A stretch of DNA of 64,000 bases from Trinickia terrae (GCF_005144415.1 NZ_SWJE01000008.1:1-64000), one strand, 5' to 3'. Numbered from the stretch's first letter, positions 44,022-53,626 are shown. Numbers and translations: made by a program. The notes: generated by a model not told the origin, from the sequence alone.

Positions 44022-47000
44022 ATGGACATCGACAGGTCAATTCAGAACGCCGCGAGCGCGGGCCCTGCCCGCAGCCTGTTGTACCGGGCTGCGCGGCTGG
44101 TGCCGGCGCGCCTGCTCGAAACCTATGTCGTCTTCGCGTTCTTCGCGCTGCTGCTGTTGCTGTTCACATGGTTGTCGGTCGCTTATGTGATCGGCGTCGA
44201 GTACCGCGAGACGATGCGTGCGGCCGTCGATTCCAGCCGCGAGATCGCCGATACCTACGAAGCGCAGGCCGTGCGCAATCTCGTGTTCATCGACCAGACG
44301 CTGAAGACGGTGGCGTTTGCCTATGTCGCGAAGGGCGGTCTCGCGCTGGAAGCGCTGCAGGGCAAGAACCTGCTGCCTCCGGCCATCGTGTTTCGCGTGG
44401 CGATCTTCGACAGCCACGGCCTGGTGACGGCCAGCACGCGCAGGGATTCGCCCGCGAGCGTCTCTGACCAGACGTTCTTCACCGCGCAGTTCGCGAGCGA
44501 CGGCGACGCGCTGTTCGTCGGCCCCGTGATGCGCGATGCGGTGTCGGGCGCGCCGGAGATCACCTTCAGCCGGCGGCTTGTCGACGGCGCCGGCCGGTTC
44601 GCGGGCGTGGCGACGCTCGCGGTCGATCCGTCGTATTTCACGAGCGGCTACGACGTCGCGCGCTTGGGCAAGATGGGTTTCGTCGGCCTGCTCGGCACCG
44701 ATGGCGTGATGCGTGCGCAGCAGGTCGGCGACCACGTGTCGTGGGGCGCGTCGGTCCCCGTGCCGCGCGCCGACCGCATGCCGGACGCGCCCCAGGTGCA
44801 TCCCTGGGACAGCGGCGTCGCGCGCTTCAGCAACGTGCGGCCGCTACATGGTTTTCCGCTGATGGTGATCGCCGGGCTGTCGGCGGACGAAGCGCTCTCG
44901 CGCTATCGCAGCGACCGGCTTTTCTACATGCTGGCGACGGCGGCCGGCAGCGTGCTGCTGCTCGTGCTGACGGCGATCCTCAGCTTGAAGAGCCGCGAGC
45001 TCGTGCTGAGCCGCGCGCGGGCGCGCCGGGTGCAGCAAACCTTCTATGCCGCGTCGGAGGGCAGTCTCGACGCGTTTTTCGTCTGGGAGTGCGTGCATTC
45101 GGTCGGCAATCGTCATTCCGCGATCGTCGGCTTCCTGTTGCGCGACATCAGCCGCCGCGGCGCGGAGCTCGTCGGCAAGCCGCGCGAGGCGCTGATCGGC
45201 GGATCGCTCGACCGCGTGTTTCCCGATACCGACTACTACTCGACGATGCGCGAGTTCGTGCGCGTGTTCGAAAGCGGCGTCGTCGAAGAGCGCGAATGGC
45301 TGCACTGGCCGGCGGAGGGCGCCGCGGTGTGGCTGCATCGGCAGGTGGTGCGCGTCGACGACGGCGTGGTCGCGATCGTGCGTGATATCACCGCGCGCAA
45401 GCGGGCCGAGGTGCAGCGCGTGGAGCAGAACCGCATCCTCGAAATGATCGCGGCGCGGCAGCCGCTCGACGAGGTGCTGAAGTCCCTGATGAACCTGCTC
45501 GAGTCGCAATTCGCGGACTGCGCCTGGGCCGTTCTGCTGCGCGACAACGACGGCCTGCACGTGCGCGTCGGCGCTGCGCCGAGCTTGCCGGCGGCGTTCA
45601 GGCAGACGGTGCACGGCACGGTGATCGGCCCGGACATGCCGCCGTACGGGCTCGCGATTTTCACGCGCCAGCCGGTCTCGGCTTCACAGGCCCCGGCGGA
45701 CGAAAGCTACGCGGCGGCGATGGCGGCGGCGGGCATGCTGGAGTTCCGCACATGCCGATCCGTGCCGATTCTCTCGGACAGCGGCGACACGCTGGGTGCG
45801 CTGACGATCTTCATGCGCGAGAGCCGCGAGATCGATGCGATCGAAGCGCAGATGATCGCGATGGCCACGCGCATCGCGGGCATCGCGATCGAGCGCATGC
45901 GCGCCGAGGAGCGCATCCGCCACATGGCGACGCACGATGCGCTGACCGGGCTGCCGAACCGCACGCTGCTCGGCGACCGCTTGAGCCTGATGCTGCGGCA
46001 TGCGCGGCGTTATCGCCATGCCGTGATCGTGGTGTTCGTCGACCTCGACAACTTCAAGCTGATCAACGACAGCCTCGGGCACCGCGCCGGCGACGAGCTG
46101 CTCAAGACCGTCGCCACGCGCATGCGCTCATGCGTGCGCCATACGGATACGGTGGTGCGGCTGGGCGGCGACGAGTTCGTGCTGGTGCTCGTCGACGAAT
46201 CGCTGGAAGGGGGCGAAGCGCGCATGGTCGTCGAGCGCCTGCGCGAAGCGGTGCTGGAGCCCGTCGAGCTGGCGGGCCAGGAATACCAGGTGAGCTGCAG
46301 CATGGGGCTCGCGCGCTATCCGGCCGATGGCGAGGACGCGGAAACGCTGCTGATGAACGCCGATGCGGCGATGTATCGCGCGAAGGAGCTGGGGCGCAAC
46401 AACTGTCAGTCGTACACGTCGGAGATGAACGCCAAGGTGCGCGATCGCCTGCGGCGGCAGAAGCAGCTGGGCGAAGCGCTCGCGAACGGCGAGTTCCGCG
46501 TCGTGTACCAGCCGCAGGTCGATACGCGCAGCGACACGATCCTCGGCGTCGAGGCGCTGCTGCGCTGGGATCATCCCGTCGACGGCCCGATCCCGCCGAT
46601 GACCTTCATTCCGCTCGCGGAGGAGACGGGATTGATCGTGCCGATCGGCGAGTGGGTCTTGCGCACGGCGTGCTTTCAAGGCAAAGCGTGGCAGGATGCC
46701 GGCTTGCCGGCGGTGACGATGTCGGTGAACGTGTCGGCGCGACAGTTCCTGCATGACGAATGGGTGTCGACGGTGGCGCGCGCGCTGAGCGACAGCGGCC
46801 TCGAGGCGCGCCATCTCGAACTCGAGCTGACCGAGAGCCTGATCATGCAGGATCTCGATGGCTGCATCGAGACGATGAAGAAGCTGAAGGAGATGGGCGT
46901 ACAGCTTTCCATCGACGACTTCGGCACGGGGTATTCGAGCCTTAGCGCGCTCAAGCATTTGCCGATCGTGCGCTTGAAGATCGACAAATCGTTCGTGCGG

Positions 47001-47237
47001 GAGCTGCCGCAAGGCGAGGACGACCGGGCGATCGTCATGGCGGTGATTTCGATGAGCCGAAGGCTGAATCTGAACGTGATTGCGGAGGGTGTCGAGACGC
47101 AGGAGCAGGTGGATTTTCTGCGCGAGAGCGATTGCCACGAGATCCAGGGGTATTACTTCAGCAGGCCGGTGGCGCCGGGGGATATCGAGGTGATGTTGAG
47201 AGAGCGGGGGGAGGTCGGGGCATTGCGGGCTGTATAA
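44022..47237 (+). CDS. Membrane-bound dual-domain GGDEF-EAL c-di-GMP enzyme
   Basis: A 1071-residue protein. TM1 (about residues 36-57, VFAFFALLLLLFTWLSVAYV) and TM2 (about 305-325) flank a periplasmic Cache-type sensor (about 58-300). A PAS-like region (about 340-460), a GAF-like region (about 480-620), a GGDEF domain with intact GGDEF at 715-719 and an EAL domain follow. The EAL motif is at 844-846 (GVEALLRW) and DDFGTG is near 965. Both catalytic signatures are complete, so it may make and degrade c-di-GMP or be switched between the two. It is the last gene of an operon with the porin and the periplasmic binding protein. Confidence 0.93.
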   Translation: MDIDRSIQNAASAGPARSLLYRAARLVPARLLETYVVFAFFALLLLLFTWLSVAYVIGVEYRETMRAAVDSSREIADTYEAQAVRNLVFIDQTLKTVAFAYVAKGGLALEALQGKNLLPPAIVFRVAIFDSHGLVTASTRRDSPASVSDQTFFTAQFASDGDALFVGPVMRDAVSGAPEITFSRRLVDGAGRFAGVATLAVDPSYFTSGYDVARLGKMGFVGLLGTDGVMRAQQVGDHVSWGASVPVPRADRMPDAPQVHPWDSGVARFSNVRPLHGFPLMVIAGLSADEALSRYRSDRLFYMLATAAGSVLLLVLTAILSLKSRELVLSRARARRVQQTFYAASEGSLDAFFVWECVHSVGNRHSAIVGFLLRDISRRGAELVGKPREALIGGSLDRVFPDTDYYSTMREFVRVFESGVVEEREWLHWPAEGAAVWLHRQVVRVDDGVVAIVRDITARKRAEVQRVEQNRILEMIAARQPLDEVLKSLMNLLESQFADCAWAVLLRDNDGLHVRVGAAPSLPAAFRQTVHGTVIGPDMPPYGLAIFTRQPVSASQAPADESYAAAMAAAGMLEFRTCRSVPILSDSGDTLGALTIFMRESREIDAIEAQMIAMATRIAGIAIERMRAEERIRHMATHDALTGLPNRTLLGDRLSLMLRHARRYRHAVIVVFVDLDNFKLINDSLGHRAGDELLKTVATRMRSCVRHTDTVVRLGGDEFVLVLVDESLEGGEARMVVERLREAVLEPVELAGQEYQVSCSMGLARYPADGEDAETLLMNADAAMYRAKELGRNNCQSYTSEMNAKVRDRLRRQKQLGEALANGEFRVVYQPQVDTRSDTILGVEALLRWDHPVDGPIPPMTFIPLAEETGLIVPIGEWVLRTACFQGKAWQDAGLPAVTMSVNVSARQFLHDEWVSTVARALSDSGLEARHLELELTESLIMQDLDGCIETMKKLKEMGVQLSIDDFGTGYSSLSALKHLPIVRLKIDKSFVRELPQGEDDRAIVMAVISMSRRLNLNVIAEGVETQEQVDFLRESDCHEIQGYYFSRPVAPGDIEVMLRERGEVGALRAV

Positions 47238-47306
47238 GAAACGTGTCTCTCACGCATCGGGCGAGTTGACGTATCCTTGCTCGAAATTCGAATAGATGTG
47301 GTGACG

Positions 47307-48074
47307 ATGCGTGTACCCCCTTCCAAACCAGGGCGCGACAATGTAAAGGTCGACGGGCAGGACCCTTCTCAGGCGTCGAAGCCCGCAGATCCCGGCGAGA
47401 TAGCCAAAGAAGGCAGGCAGATCTCAGGCCCCTTGAGCGATTTGACTCTGCGGGCACCCCCTTCGCCGGGCAAACAGAAGGCCGCCGATGATGGCGCAAC
47501 ACCGCTATCGCCGCCGCCGCTCAAACCGACACGGACGGCCTCTGATATTGAGTTCAGTTCGAACTTGCTCGAGCTGTCTGCTCTGGCTCGGGAATCCGGC
47601 GGCTCCCGAAGCGCGGAAGAAAGCGTTTCCGGCAAGGGCGCCGGTCGGGGGGCGCAGGCGGCTCGGGTGGTCGCCCGTTGGGCATTGCGCAACGGCCCCC
47701 GGGATGTTTTCAGCGGGAGGCTGCTGACGCTTCTGTCGTCGAAGGATCTCAACGACCTCGTGGGCGACGCTATCGGCATCGAGGATGAGGGGCAAAGGGC
47801 GGACGCGCTGGCCAGACTGGGAGCTGGGATGGAGGACCTGAGCGCACCTGAGCACGAGTCTCTGCGCGACCGCCTCGTTGACGCGGCTATCGGGATCAAC
47901 GACGAAGGGGCCAAAGCGGTCGCGCTGGCCGGAGTGGGATCGGGGATCGCATACCTGAGCGCGCCTCAGCAAAGGCGCCTCGTTGACGCGGTTGTCAGTA
48001 TGGAGCCTGGCGGAGGGATGGCGATTGCGCTGGCGTCAATCGGATTGGGCATGGGGCGGGCGAAGCGCACCTGA
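47307..48074 (+). pseudogene. 35-residue-repeat protein, N-terminal part (frame-disrupted)
   Basis: A 255-codon frame starting MRVPPSKPGRDNVKV. The first 130 residues are Pro/Ser/Lys-rich and look disordered (SGPLSDLTLRAPPSPGKQKA). A helical segment (AQAARVVARWALRNGPRDVF) leads into tandem repeats, of which about three units are visible, e.g. RLVDAAIGINDEGAKAVALA GVGSGI. The frame leaves the repeat register at 48054 and stops at 48072. Repeat homology continues in another frame at 48065 and then in the next reading frame at 48089. No family is recognised; the all-helical pattern resembles HEAT/ARM-like solenoids. A TTG start at 47277 is possible. Confidence 0.65.
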
Positions 48075-48088
48075 GACTGGGAGCCTGA

Positions 48089-48949
48089 ATGGCACAATTG
48101 AGCGAGCATGACCGGGCGCGCATCGTAGATGCGGCTACCGGTATTGACAATGAAGGGTGCAAGGCGATCGCGCTGGCCGGACTGGGAGCCGGGACCGCAC
48201 ACCTGAACGAGGCTCAGCGCAAGCGCCTCGTTGACGCGGCCCTCGGTATCGACGACGAAGAGAAGAAGGCGGTCGCGCTGTCCGGACTGGGGGCCGGGGT
48301 GGCACACCTGAGCGCGCGTGAACGCGAGTGCTGCGTCGATGCGGCTATCGGCATCGAACATGAAGGGTACAGGGCAGTCGCGCTGTCCGGACTGGGAGCC
48401 GCGATGGCGCGCTTGAGCGCATCTGAACGCGAGCGCATCGTTGACGCGGCTACCGGCATGAACAATGAATGGGCCAAGGCGATCGCGGTGGCAGGACTGG
48501 GAGCCGGGATGGCGCACCTGAGTGCGCGTGAGCGCGGGCGGCTCGTTGACGCGGCTGCCTGCGTCAAAGATGAATGGGCGAAGGCGGATGCGCTGGCCGG
48601 CCTGGGGGCCGCGATGGCACACCTGACCGAACCTCAGCGCGGGTGGCTCGTCGAGGCGGTCATCGGTATCGGCGATGAAGAGAAGAAGGCGGTCGCGCTG
48701 TCTGGCCTCGGAGCCGGGATGGCATACCTGAGCGAGCCTCAGCGGGACCGTCTCGTCGATGCGGCTACCGGTATCAACAACGAAACCTGCGCGGCAGTTG
48801 CGCTGTCCGCACTGCTAGCCGGGGCGTCTCACCTGACCGACGCCCAGCGCGAGCGCGTCGCTGCCGGATTCGCCGGCTTCGGAGACGATGAGAAGATGCG
48901 CGCGTTGGCGGCAGCGGTGGAAGGGTTCACCGCAATGCCAAGTGCTTGA
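48089..48949 (+). CDS. 35-residue tandem-repeat protein, C-terminal part
   Basis: A 286-codon frame with eight consecutive 35-residue units, starting at 48092 and then every 105 bp. The consensus is AHLSxxxRxRLVDAAxGIxD followed by ExxKAVALxGLGAGM. Each unit would form a helix pair of a solenoid. No ribosome site precedes the ATG. The codon before it (TGA at 48086) stands where a Gly codon is found in the other units, and a partial unit (AHL at 48065) precedes it. This frame is therefore probably the separated 3' part of one larger gene with the frame at 47307. If translated alone it would be cytoplasmic. Function unknown. Confidence 0.6.
   Translation: MAQLSEHDRARIVDAATGIDNEGCKAIALAGLGAGTAHLNEAQRKRLVDAALGIDDEEKKAVALSGLGAGVAHLSARERECCVDAAIGIEHEGYRAVALSGLGAAMARLSASERERIVDAATGMNNEWAKAIAVAGLGAGMAHLSARERGRLVDAAACVKDEWAKADALAGLGAAMAHLTEPQRGWLVEAVIGIGDEEKKAVALSGLGAGMAYLSEPQRDRLVDAATGINNETCAAVALSALLAGASHLTDAQRERVAAGFAGFGDDEKMRALAAAVEGFTAMPSA
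48092..48931 (+). repeat. Eight 105-bp tandem coding repeats
   Basis: Units begin at 48092, 48197, 48302, 48407, 48512, 48617, 48722 and 48827. The unit length is constant. The units are similar but not identical at DNA level, with strongest conservation at the GGACTGGGAGCC and CGCCTCGTTGACGCGGC positions. About three further, less regular units lie upstream at about 47745-48053. Confidence 0.85.
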
Positions 48950-49333
48950 AATCGATAAAACGTTTTGTGCCGTCGAAACATCTTTTCTACGCCGCCGTGC
49001 ACGCGCGGAAAGACTACTGGCAGGAGTAGCCCAACCGCGGACGGTCACATGACCGTCACGTCAGGCGCGCATCCTAACGCCCGCGCTACAACAAACAACC
49101 GGCCTCCACCAGTCAAGCGAACCACGCTTGCACTGGGTCCTAGACGAAGGATTGGGTCGAGTCGGTTGCTCATACCAAATTCGTCCGACCTGTCGTGGTT
49201 GGAAATATCCCATTGATGCACCCCTGCATCTTCATCGTGTGTCCATACCCGCGCCCGATGAAAGAGAGCGCTGTTCTCTTCGCGTGGCGCGACGTTTGGC
49301 ATTTCCCCGCAATGCCCGTCAACGAGGTAAATA
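48950..49333. other. Intergenic region, no gene seen
   Basis: Between the repeat gene and the phosphodiesterase-like gene. It contains a 10-bp palindrome AAAACGTTTT (48957-48966) just after the repeat gene and a small dyad AAGAGA/TCTCTT (49262-49280). No promoter or gene is evident. The DNA must hold the promoter of the secreted enzyme. Confidence 0.35.
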
Positions 49334-51004
49334 ATGATGAAAGAAACTCGAGATACACAAAAGTGGCACCGTGCCAGTGCGATCTTCGGTGCCGTGGCGC
49401 TTGCTTTCGCAGGCTTGCATGCGATGCCGGCGCAGGCGCGCGACAAGGACGACGTGAAGCACGTATTGCTCATCAGCTTCGACGGTTTGCATGAGCAGGA
49501 CGTCGCCCGCTGCATCGGCGGCAACACCTGCCCCAACCTCGCGCTGCTCGCGAAATCGGGCGTGACCTACACGAACGCCCACACGCCCCACCTGTCGGAT
49601 TCGTTCCCGGGCCTTGCCGCGCTCGTGACGGGCGGCTCGCCGAAGAGCGCGGGCCTCTTCTATGACGTGTCATATGACCGGACGCTCTACGCCCCGCTCG
49701 ATTCGAACTGCACGGGCACGCAGGGATGGAATGTCGTGTTCGACGAAACGGTCGGGATCGATGGCAAGGGCGGCGGTCCGCTGATCCACCTGGACGGCGG
49801 CGGCGCGTTCAATCCGGATGCGATTCCGTATGCGAAGGTCAACGGCGTCTGCACGCCGGTCTACCCGCACAACTACATCAAGACGAACACGGTGTTCGAA
49901 GTCGTCAAGCAAAACATTCCGGGTTCGCGCACCGCATGGGCGGACAAGCACGCGTGGGGCTATGACTGGGTCAACGGGCCGTCCGGCACGGGCGTCGACG
50001 ATCTGGCGCGCACCGAAATCAACTCGATCGACGCCAAGACGGGCACCGCCTATACCGACACCTACACGCACACCGAGGTGTTCGACAACATCCACGTGCA
50101 GGCGCTGATCAACGAGATCGACGGCCTGGACTCGACGGGCAAGACGAGCGCGCCGGTGCCGACGGTGTTCGGCACGAACTTCCAGACGCTCAGCGTCGCG
50201 CAGAAGTCGCCGGTGGCGAAGCAGGGCGGGTATCTCGATGCGGACTTCACGCCGGGAACGCAGGTCGCCGCCGCGATCGCGTATCTCGACGGCGCGCTCG
50301 GGCGTGTCGTGTCGGAGCTGAAGCAGCGCAACCTCTATTCGTCGACGCTCATCATCGTGACGGCCAAGCACGGCCAGTCGCCGACCGACCATACGAAGCT
50401 CGTCAAGAACGGCGATACGCTGACGAAGCTGCTCGAGGCCGGCAACTATCTGGACTCGAGCGGCAACTTCGGCCAGAACAACACGACGACGGGCAACCTG
50501 AACGACGGTTCGGGCCTCTCCGGCACGGGCTTCGTGCAGACCGACGACGTCGGCCTCATCTGGCTGCGCGATCAGAGCCAGAAGGATGCCGTGGTGAAGA
50601 CGCTGCAGGCCAACCTCGGCTGCACCGCGCCGGGCATCTGCGCGGACGGCCCGCAAGCGTACATCCTGCATGGCGACCGCCTCTCCGACTGGTTCGGCAA
50701 TCCGTCGAACGGCCGCACACCCGACATCATCGTGCAGCCGAACCCCGGCGTGATCTACACGTCGAGCACGGGCAAGGATGAAGAGCACGGCGGCAATGCG
50801 CCCGACGACAATCATCTGGGTCTCGTCGTGTCGTTCCCCGGCATCCACCACGGCGGCCGCACGGAAGACAAATACGTGTTCACGACCCAGGTCGCGCCGA
50901 CGATACTGCGTGCGCTCGACCTCGATCCGGACCTGCTGCATTCGGTTCGGGCGGAAGGCACGCGGGCGCTGCCGGGGCTTGGCATCGAGCGCGAGCGTGA
51001 TTGA
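49334..51004 (+). CDS. Secreted alkaline-phosphatase-superfamily phosphodiesterase/nucleotide pyrophosphatase
   Basis: A 556-residue protein with a signal peptide (VALAFAGLHAMPAQAR). It belongs to the type I phosphodiesterase/nucleotide pyrophosphatase group. HVLLISFDGLHEQDV gives the first metal aspartate and [20 protein letters not shown] the nucleophile region. VTAKHGQSPTDH and APDDNHLGLVV provide the later Asp/His metal ligands. It would act in the periplasm or outside on phosphodiester or phosphonate substrates. GAGG stands six bases before the ATG. A strong hairpin follows the gene, which appears to be transcribed alone. Confidence 0.88.
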   Translation: MMKETRDTQKWHRASAIFGAVALAFAGLHAMPAQARDKDDVKHVLLISFDGLHEQDVARCIGGNTCPNLALLAKSGVTYTNAHTPHLSDSFPGLAALVTGGSPKSAGLFYDVSYDRTLYAPLDSNCTGTQGWNVVFDETVGIDGKGGGPLIHLDGGGAFNPDAIPYAKVNGVCTPVYPHNYIKTNTVFEVVKQNIPGSRTAWADKHAWGYDWVNGPSGTGVDDLARTEINSIDAKTGTAYTDTYTHTEVFDNIHVQALINEIDGLDSTGKTSAPVPTVFGTNFQTLSVAQKSPVAKQGGYLDADFTPGTQVAAAIAYLDGALGRVVSELKQRNLYSSTLIIVTAKHGQSPTDHTKLVKNGDTLTKLLEAGNYLDSSGNFGQNNTTTGNLNDGSGLSGTGFVQTDDVGLIWLRDQSQKDAVVKTLQANLGCTAPGICADGPQAYILHGDRLSDWFGNPSNGRTPDIIVQPNPGVIYTSSTGKDEEHGGNAPDDNHLGLVVSFPGIHHGGRTEDKYVFTTQVAPTILRALDLDPDLLHSVRAEGTRALPGLGIERERD

Positions 51005-51033
51005 TGGTGGCTTGAGTTAGCTTGACGATGTAC

Positions 51034-51072
51034 CCCGGCGTGCGCGATGCGGCAGGTGTTGCGCACGCCGGG
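51034..51072 (+). terminator. Strong 12-bp GC-rich hairpin after the phosphodiesterase gene
   Basis: CCCGGCGTGCGC (51034-51045) pairs perfectly with GCGCACGCCGGG (51061-51072) around a 15-base loop, 30 bp after the stop codon. There is no clear T-run. The position and stability suggest a terminator or an mRNA 3'-end stabiliser. Confidence 0.65.
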
Positions 51073-51203
51073 CGCTTGTAGCGGCAAGAAGGCATGCAAG
51101 ATGACGGCCCGGTGCCAGGCCGGCAGCCTCTACCATCCCGTTTCCCTTCCTGTTCTCTCGCGTCCGGCCGGACGCGTCGCTGCTGCGCCTTCTCTTGATC
51201 TGG

Positions 51204-51749
51204 CTATGGCAATGTCGATCTTTCAAGCCGGTGCGTTTCGATCGCTTGAATGACACTTTCGCATGCGGGCGCGCCTGTTTTCAGATGGATCAACAGATCA
51301 TAGGTCGTCGATGGACGGGTCAGCATGAGACACGTCGCGTCGCGTTCGGCAACTCGAGTCGCGTGCCATGTTTTGGGCCGCATGCAAAGACCCTTGCCGA
51401 CAGGAATCTCGAACGCGCGCAAGGAGTTCAGGTCCGGCATGCCGTTTTCCGCCGAGGTCGCGACGACTTGGATGACAGGCCCCGTCAGCGGCACGATGGC
51501 CTGCTGCGTCATACGATGCATCTCCAGCGACGTGATCCCGTCGTCGCGATTGCGGTAGGTGACCCAGAGGATTTCCGTCTCGCCCGCTGTGCCGGTGTCG
51601 AACAGATGCTCTCGCCAGAAGTCCGATTCAGGGCTGACAAATGATGGCGCGTCGCCGCCCGTGCAGACGGGCTTGCCGAGCATCCAGCCATAAGGTTCAC
51701 AGCGGTGCGCTTCGAGCGGCTCTATCGGAATGGAAAGGGCGGTCGGCAT
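51204..51749 (-). CDS. Ureidoglycolate lyase-family protein
   Basis: A 181-residue protein. EPLEAHRCEPYGWMLGKPVC and later VIPLTGPVIQVVATSAENGM-like, FEIPVGKGLCMRPKTWHATR resemble the ureidoglycolate lyase (AllA/AllA-like) cupin family. The family splits ureidoglycolate to glyoxylate and urea in purine-ring catabolism, though several members act on other substrates. It lies 31 bp downstream of the LysR gene on the same strand and is probably co-transcribed with it. The specific substrate is not established. Confidence 0.75.
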   Translation of the reverse strand: MPTALSIPIEPLEAHRCEPYGWMLGKPVCTGGDAPSFVSPESDFWREHLFDTGTAGETEILWVTYRNRDDGITSLEMHRMTQQAIVPLTGPVIQVVATSAENGMPDLNSLRAFEIPVGKGLCMRPKTWHATRVAERDATCLMLTRPSTTYDLLIHLKTGAPACESVIQAIETHRLERSTLP

Positions 51750-51780
51750 GTCGGGACGCTTGTGTTGATGATGTGATCGG

Positions 51781-52725
51781 TCAGGCGCGCGGGATCGCGT
51801 CGTCCGTTGGCGGAAACAACGCGAACTCAGGCCCGTGTTCGAGGCTGAAGTCGAGCACGACGTTCAGCGCGAGCCGTGTGATGGACTCGCAAAGCAGGCT
51901 GTCGGGCGTGCGCCGAAATGCGGCGACAAGCGGCAATGCGGGCACACGATGCGTCACTTGCAGCAGGTGCAATTGACCGGCCGCGAGCTCGCGCATGACG
52001 AACGCCGGTGGCAGCACGGCAATGCCGAATCCGTCGACAACGAGCCGGATGATCGCGGCCACCGACGACACGCAATTGATCTGCACCTGCATATCCCCAC
52101 TGGCAGCGAACAACCCGGCCAGAAATTCGTGCGGCGGCGAATGGCGCGCAAAGCTGATGACCGGATAGGCCGCCAGTTCGGCTTCCGTCAATGCCTGCGC
52201 GGACAGATTGAGCGCCGGGCTTGCCATCCATCGCATCGGAAGACTGCCGAGCGGGACATTCGTCATGTCCGCGCCGGTAACGTTCGTTGTTTGAAACGAC
52301 ACATCGATATGGCCGCTCGCCAGCTGAGCGGAAAGATTGGCGGACGTGTCGCTGGTCAATTCGATCACGAGATTCGGATACTCCTCCCTGATCCGCTTGA
52401 GGAGATCCGGCAGCCAAGTGTGAACGATCGATTCGATTGCGCCCAGGCGCAGCAATCCCGAAACCTTCGAGCGATCGCCGACGCTCGCGAGCATCGCCTG
52501 ATTCAGCTTCAGCATCTGTTCGGCGAAGGGCAAGGCTTTCGTGCCGTCCTGCGTGAGCGTCGCTTCCTTGGGGCCGCGCTCGAATAGCCGCACGCCGAGT
52601 TCCTGCTCCAGCGCCGAAATGCGGCTCGAAATGGCCGCTTGTGTCGCGTGCAGCCGCTCGGCTGTCAGTCGAAAGCTGCGCAGCCGCGCCAGCCAGACAA
52701 ACGTTTCCAGAAATCGCAGATTCAT
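51781..52725 (-). CDS. LysR-family transcriptional regulator
   Basis: A 314-residue regulator. The N-terminal HTH is MNLRFLETFVWLARLRSFRL TAERLHATQAAISSRISALE QELGVRLFERGPKEATLTQDG. The C-terminal substrate domain follows from about residue 90 (LLRLGAIESIVHTWLPDLLK). It is divergent from the DUF2848-amidase-binding-protein genes with a 212-bp shared upstream region, the classical arrangement for a LysR regulator and its target operon. The effector is probably an intermediate of the pathway. Confidence 0.92.
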   Translation of the reverse strand: MNLRFLETFVWLARLRSFRLTAERLHATQAAISSRISALEQELGVRLFERGPKEATLTQDGTKALPFAEQMLKLNQAMLASVGDRSKVSGLLRLGAIESIVHTWLPDLLKRIREEYPNLVIELTSDTSANLSAQLASGHIDVSFQTTNVTGADMTNVPLGSLPMRWMASPALNLSAQALTEAELAAYPVISFARHSPPHEFLAGLFAASGDMQVQINCVSSVAAIIRLVVDGFGIAVLPPAFVMRELAAGQLHLLQVTHRVPALPLVAAFRRTPDSLLCESITRLALNVVLDFSLEHGPEFALFPPTDDAIPRA

Positions 52726-52937
52726 TCACAACCCGGACGAGGCAAGCAGGACTAGCTCAGTGTAGCGCTGCGTCCAGCGGCACGTGACAAGAAAATCTTT
52801 GCCCGCACCACAACTTTAATTTGTTGGACACGCGCACCGGGCGCGCCAAAACTTCGCAACGAAAGCCGACGATGAAAAGTGCGCTTGGAAGCGCAAACCG
52901 GAGCCGGCGAACTGGCTGTTAAACAAAGGATGTTGCG

Positions 52938-53621
52938 ATGAAGAAATTGTCATGCGAAATCGAAGGCGGGCCGCCGGTGGAAGTGAGCGCGAGCCGGCTC
53001 GTGATTGCAGGCTGGGCGGGACGGGACCATGCAGAGGTCGAGCATCATATTCGCGAACTGGAAGCGATTGGCGTGCGCAGGCCGTCGAACGTGCCGTGCT
53101 TCTACGAGGTCGCGCCGGCCTTGCTGACGACGTTGGGCGGCATCGAGGTGGTCGGCGGGCATTCGTCGGGCGAAGTCGAAGCCGTGCTGATACAAACGGA
53201 AGCGGATGGCTTGCTGGTCGGCATCGGTTCCGATCATACGGACCGGAAGGTCGAAGGTTACGACGTTGCCGTATCGAAGCAGATGTGCGCGAAGCCGCTC
53301 GGCAAAACACTCTGGCGTTATGCGGACGTGGCCGCGCATTGGGATGCGTTGATCGCGCGTTGCTGGCGCTTCGATTCGAGCGGCGAGCGCATTCTCTATC
53401 AAGAAGGTTCGCTCGACCGGCTGATGCACCCGGAGTCTTTGATCTCGCGGGCGTTCGGCGCAACTTCGATGCTTCCGGAAACCGTGTTGTTTTGCGGCAC
53501 GCAGCCCGTCCTTGGCGCGCTGACGCCCGCCAGTGCCTACGAAGTGGAACTGCATGATCCCGTACTCGCACGCAGCCTCTGGCATCGCTATTCGGTCGAT
53601 GCGCTCGCGCATACGGAGTGA
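52938..53621 (+). CDS. DUF2848 family protein (fumarylacetoacetate-hydrolase-like fold)
   Basis: A 227-residue protein. RLVIAGWAGRDHAEVEHHIR ELEAIGV, RPSNVPCFYEVAPALLTT and VGIGSDHTDRKVEGYDVAVS KQMCAKP are characteristic of DUF2848. The SDHTDR segment probably provides metal ligands. The family is uncharacterised, but its genes are usually found with amidases and transporters. AAGGA precedes the ATG. The stop overlaps the GTG alternative start of the amidase and is close to its ATG, so the two are coupled. Confidence 0.82.
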   Translation: MKKLSCEIEGGPPVEVSASRLVIAGWAGRDHAEVEHHIRELEAIGVRRPSNVPCFYEVAPALLTTLGGIEVVGGHSSGEVEAVLIQTEADGLLVGIGSDHTDRKVEGYDVAVSKQMCAKPLGKTLWRYADVAAHWDALIARCWRFDSSGERILYQEGSLDRLMHPESLISRAFGATSMLPETVLFCGTQPVLGALTPASAYEVELHDPVLARSLWHRYSVDALAHTE

Positions 53622-53626
53622 CCGCG

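Noticed and set aside
47238-47306. hrpII/PIP-type promoter box (TTCG-N16-TTCG) before the repeat gene, which would support an injected effector
   Set aside because: Only one TTCG (47287-47290) is present; the position 20 bp upstream reads TGAC. No box can be claimed.
48092-48931. CRISPR-like regular repeats
   Set aside because: The 105-bp units are contiguous, in frame and encode a regular protein repeat; there are no unique spacers.
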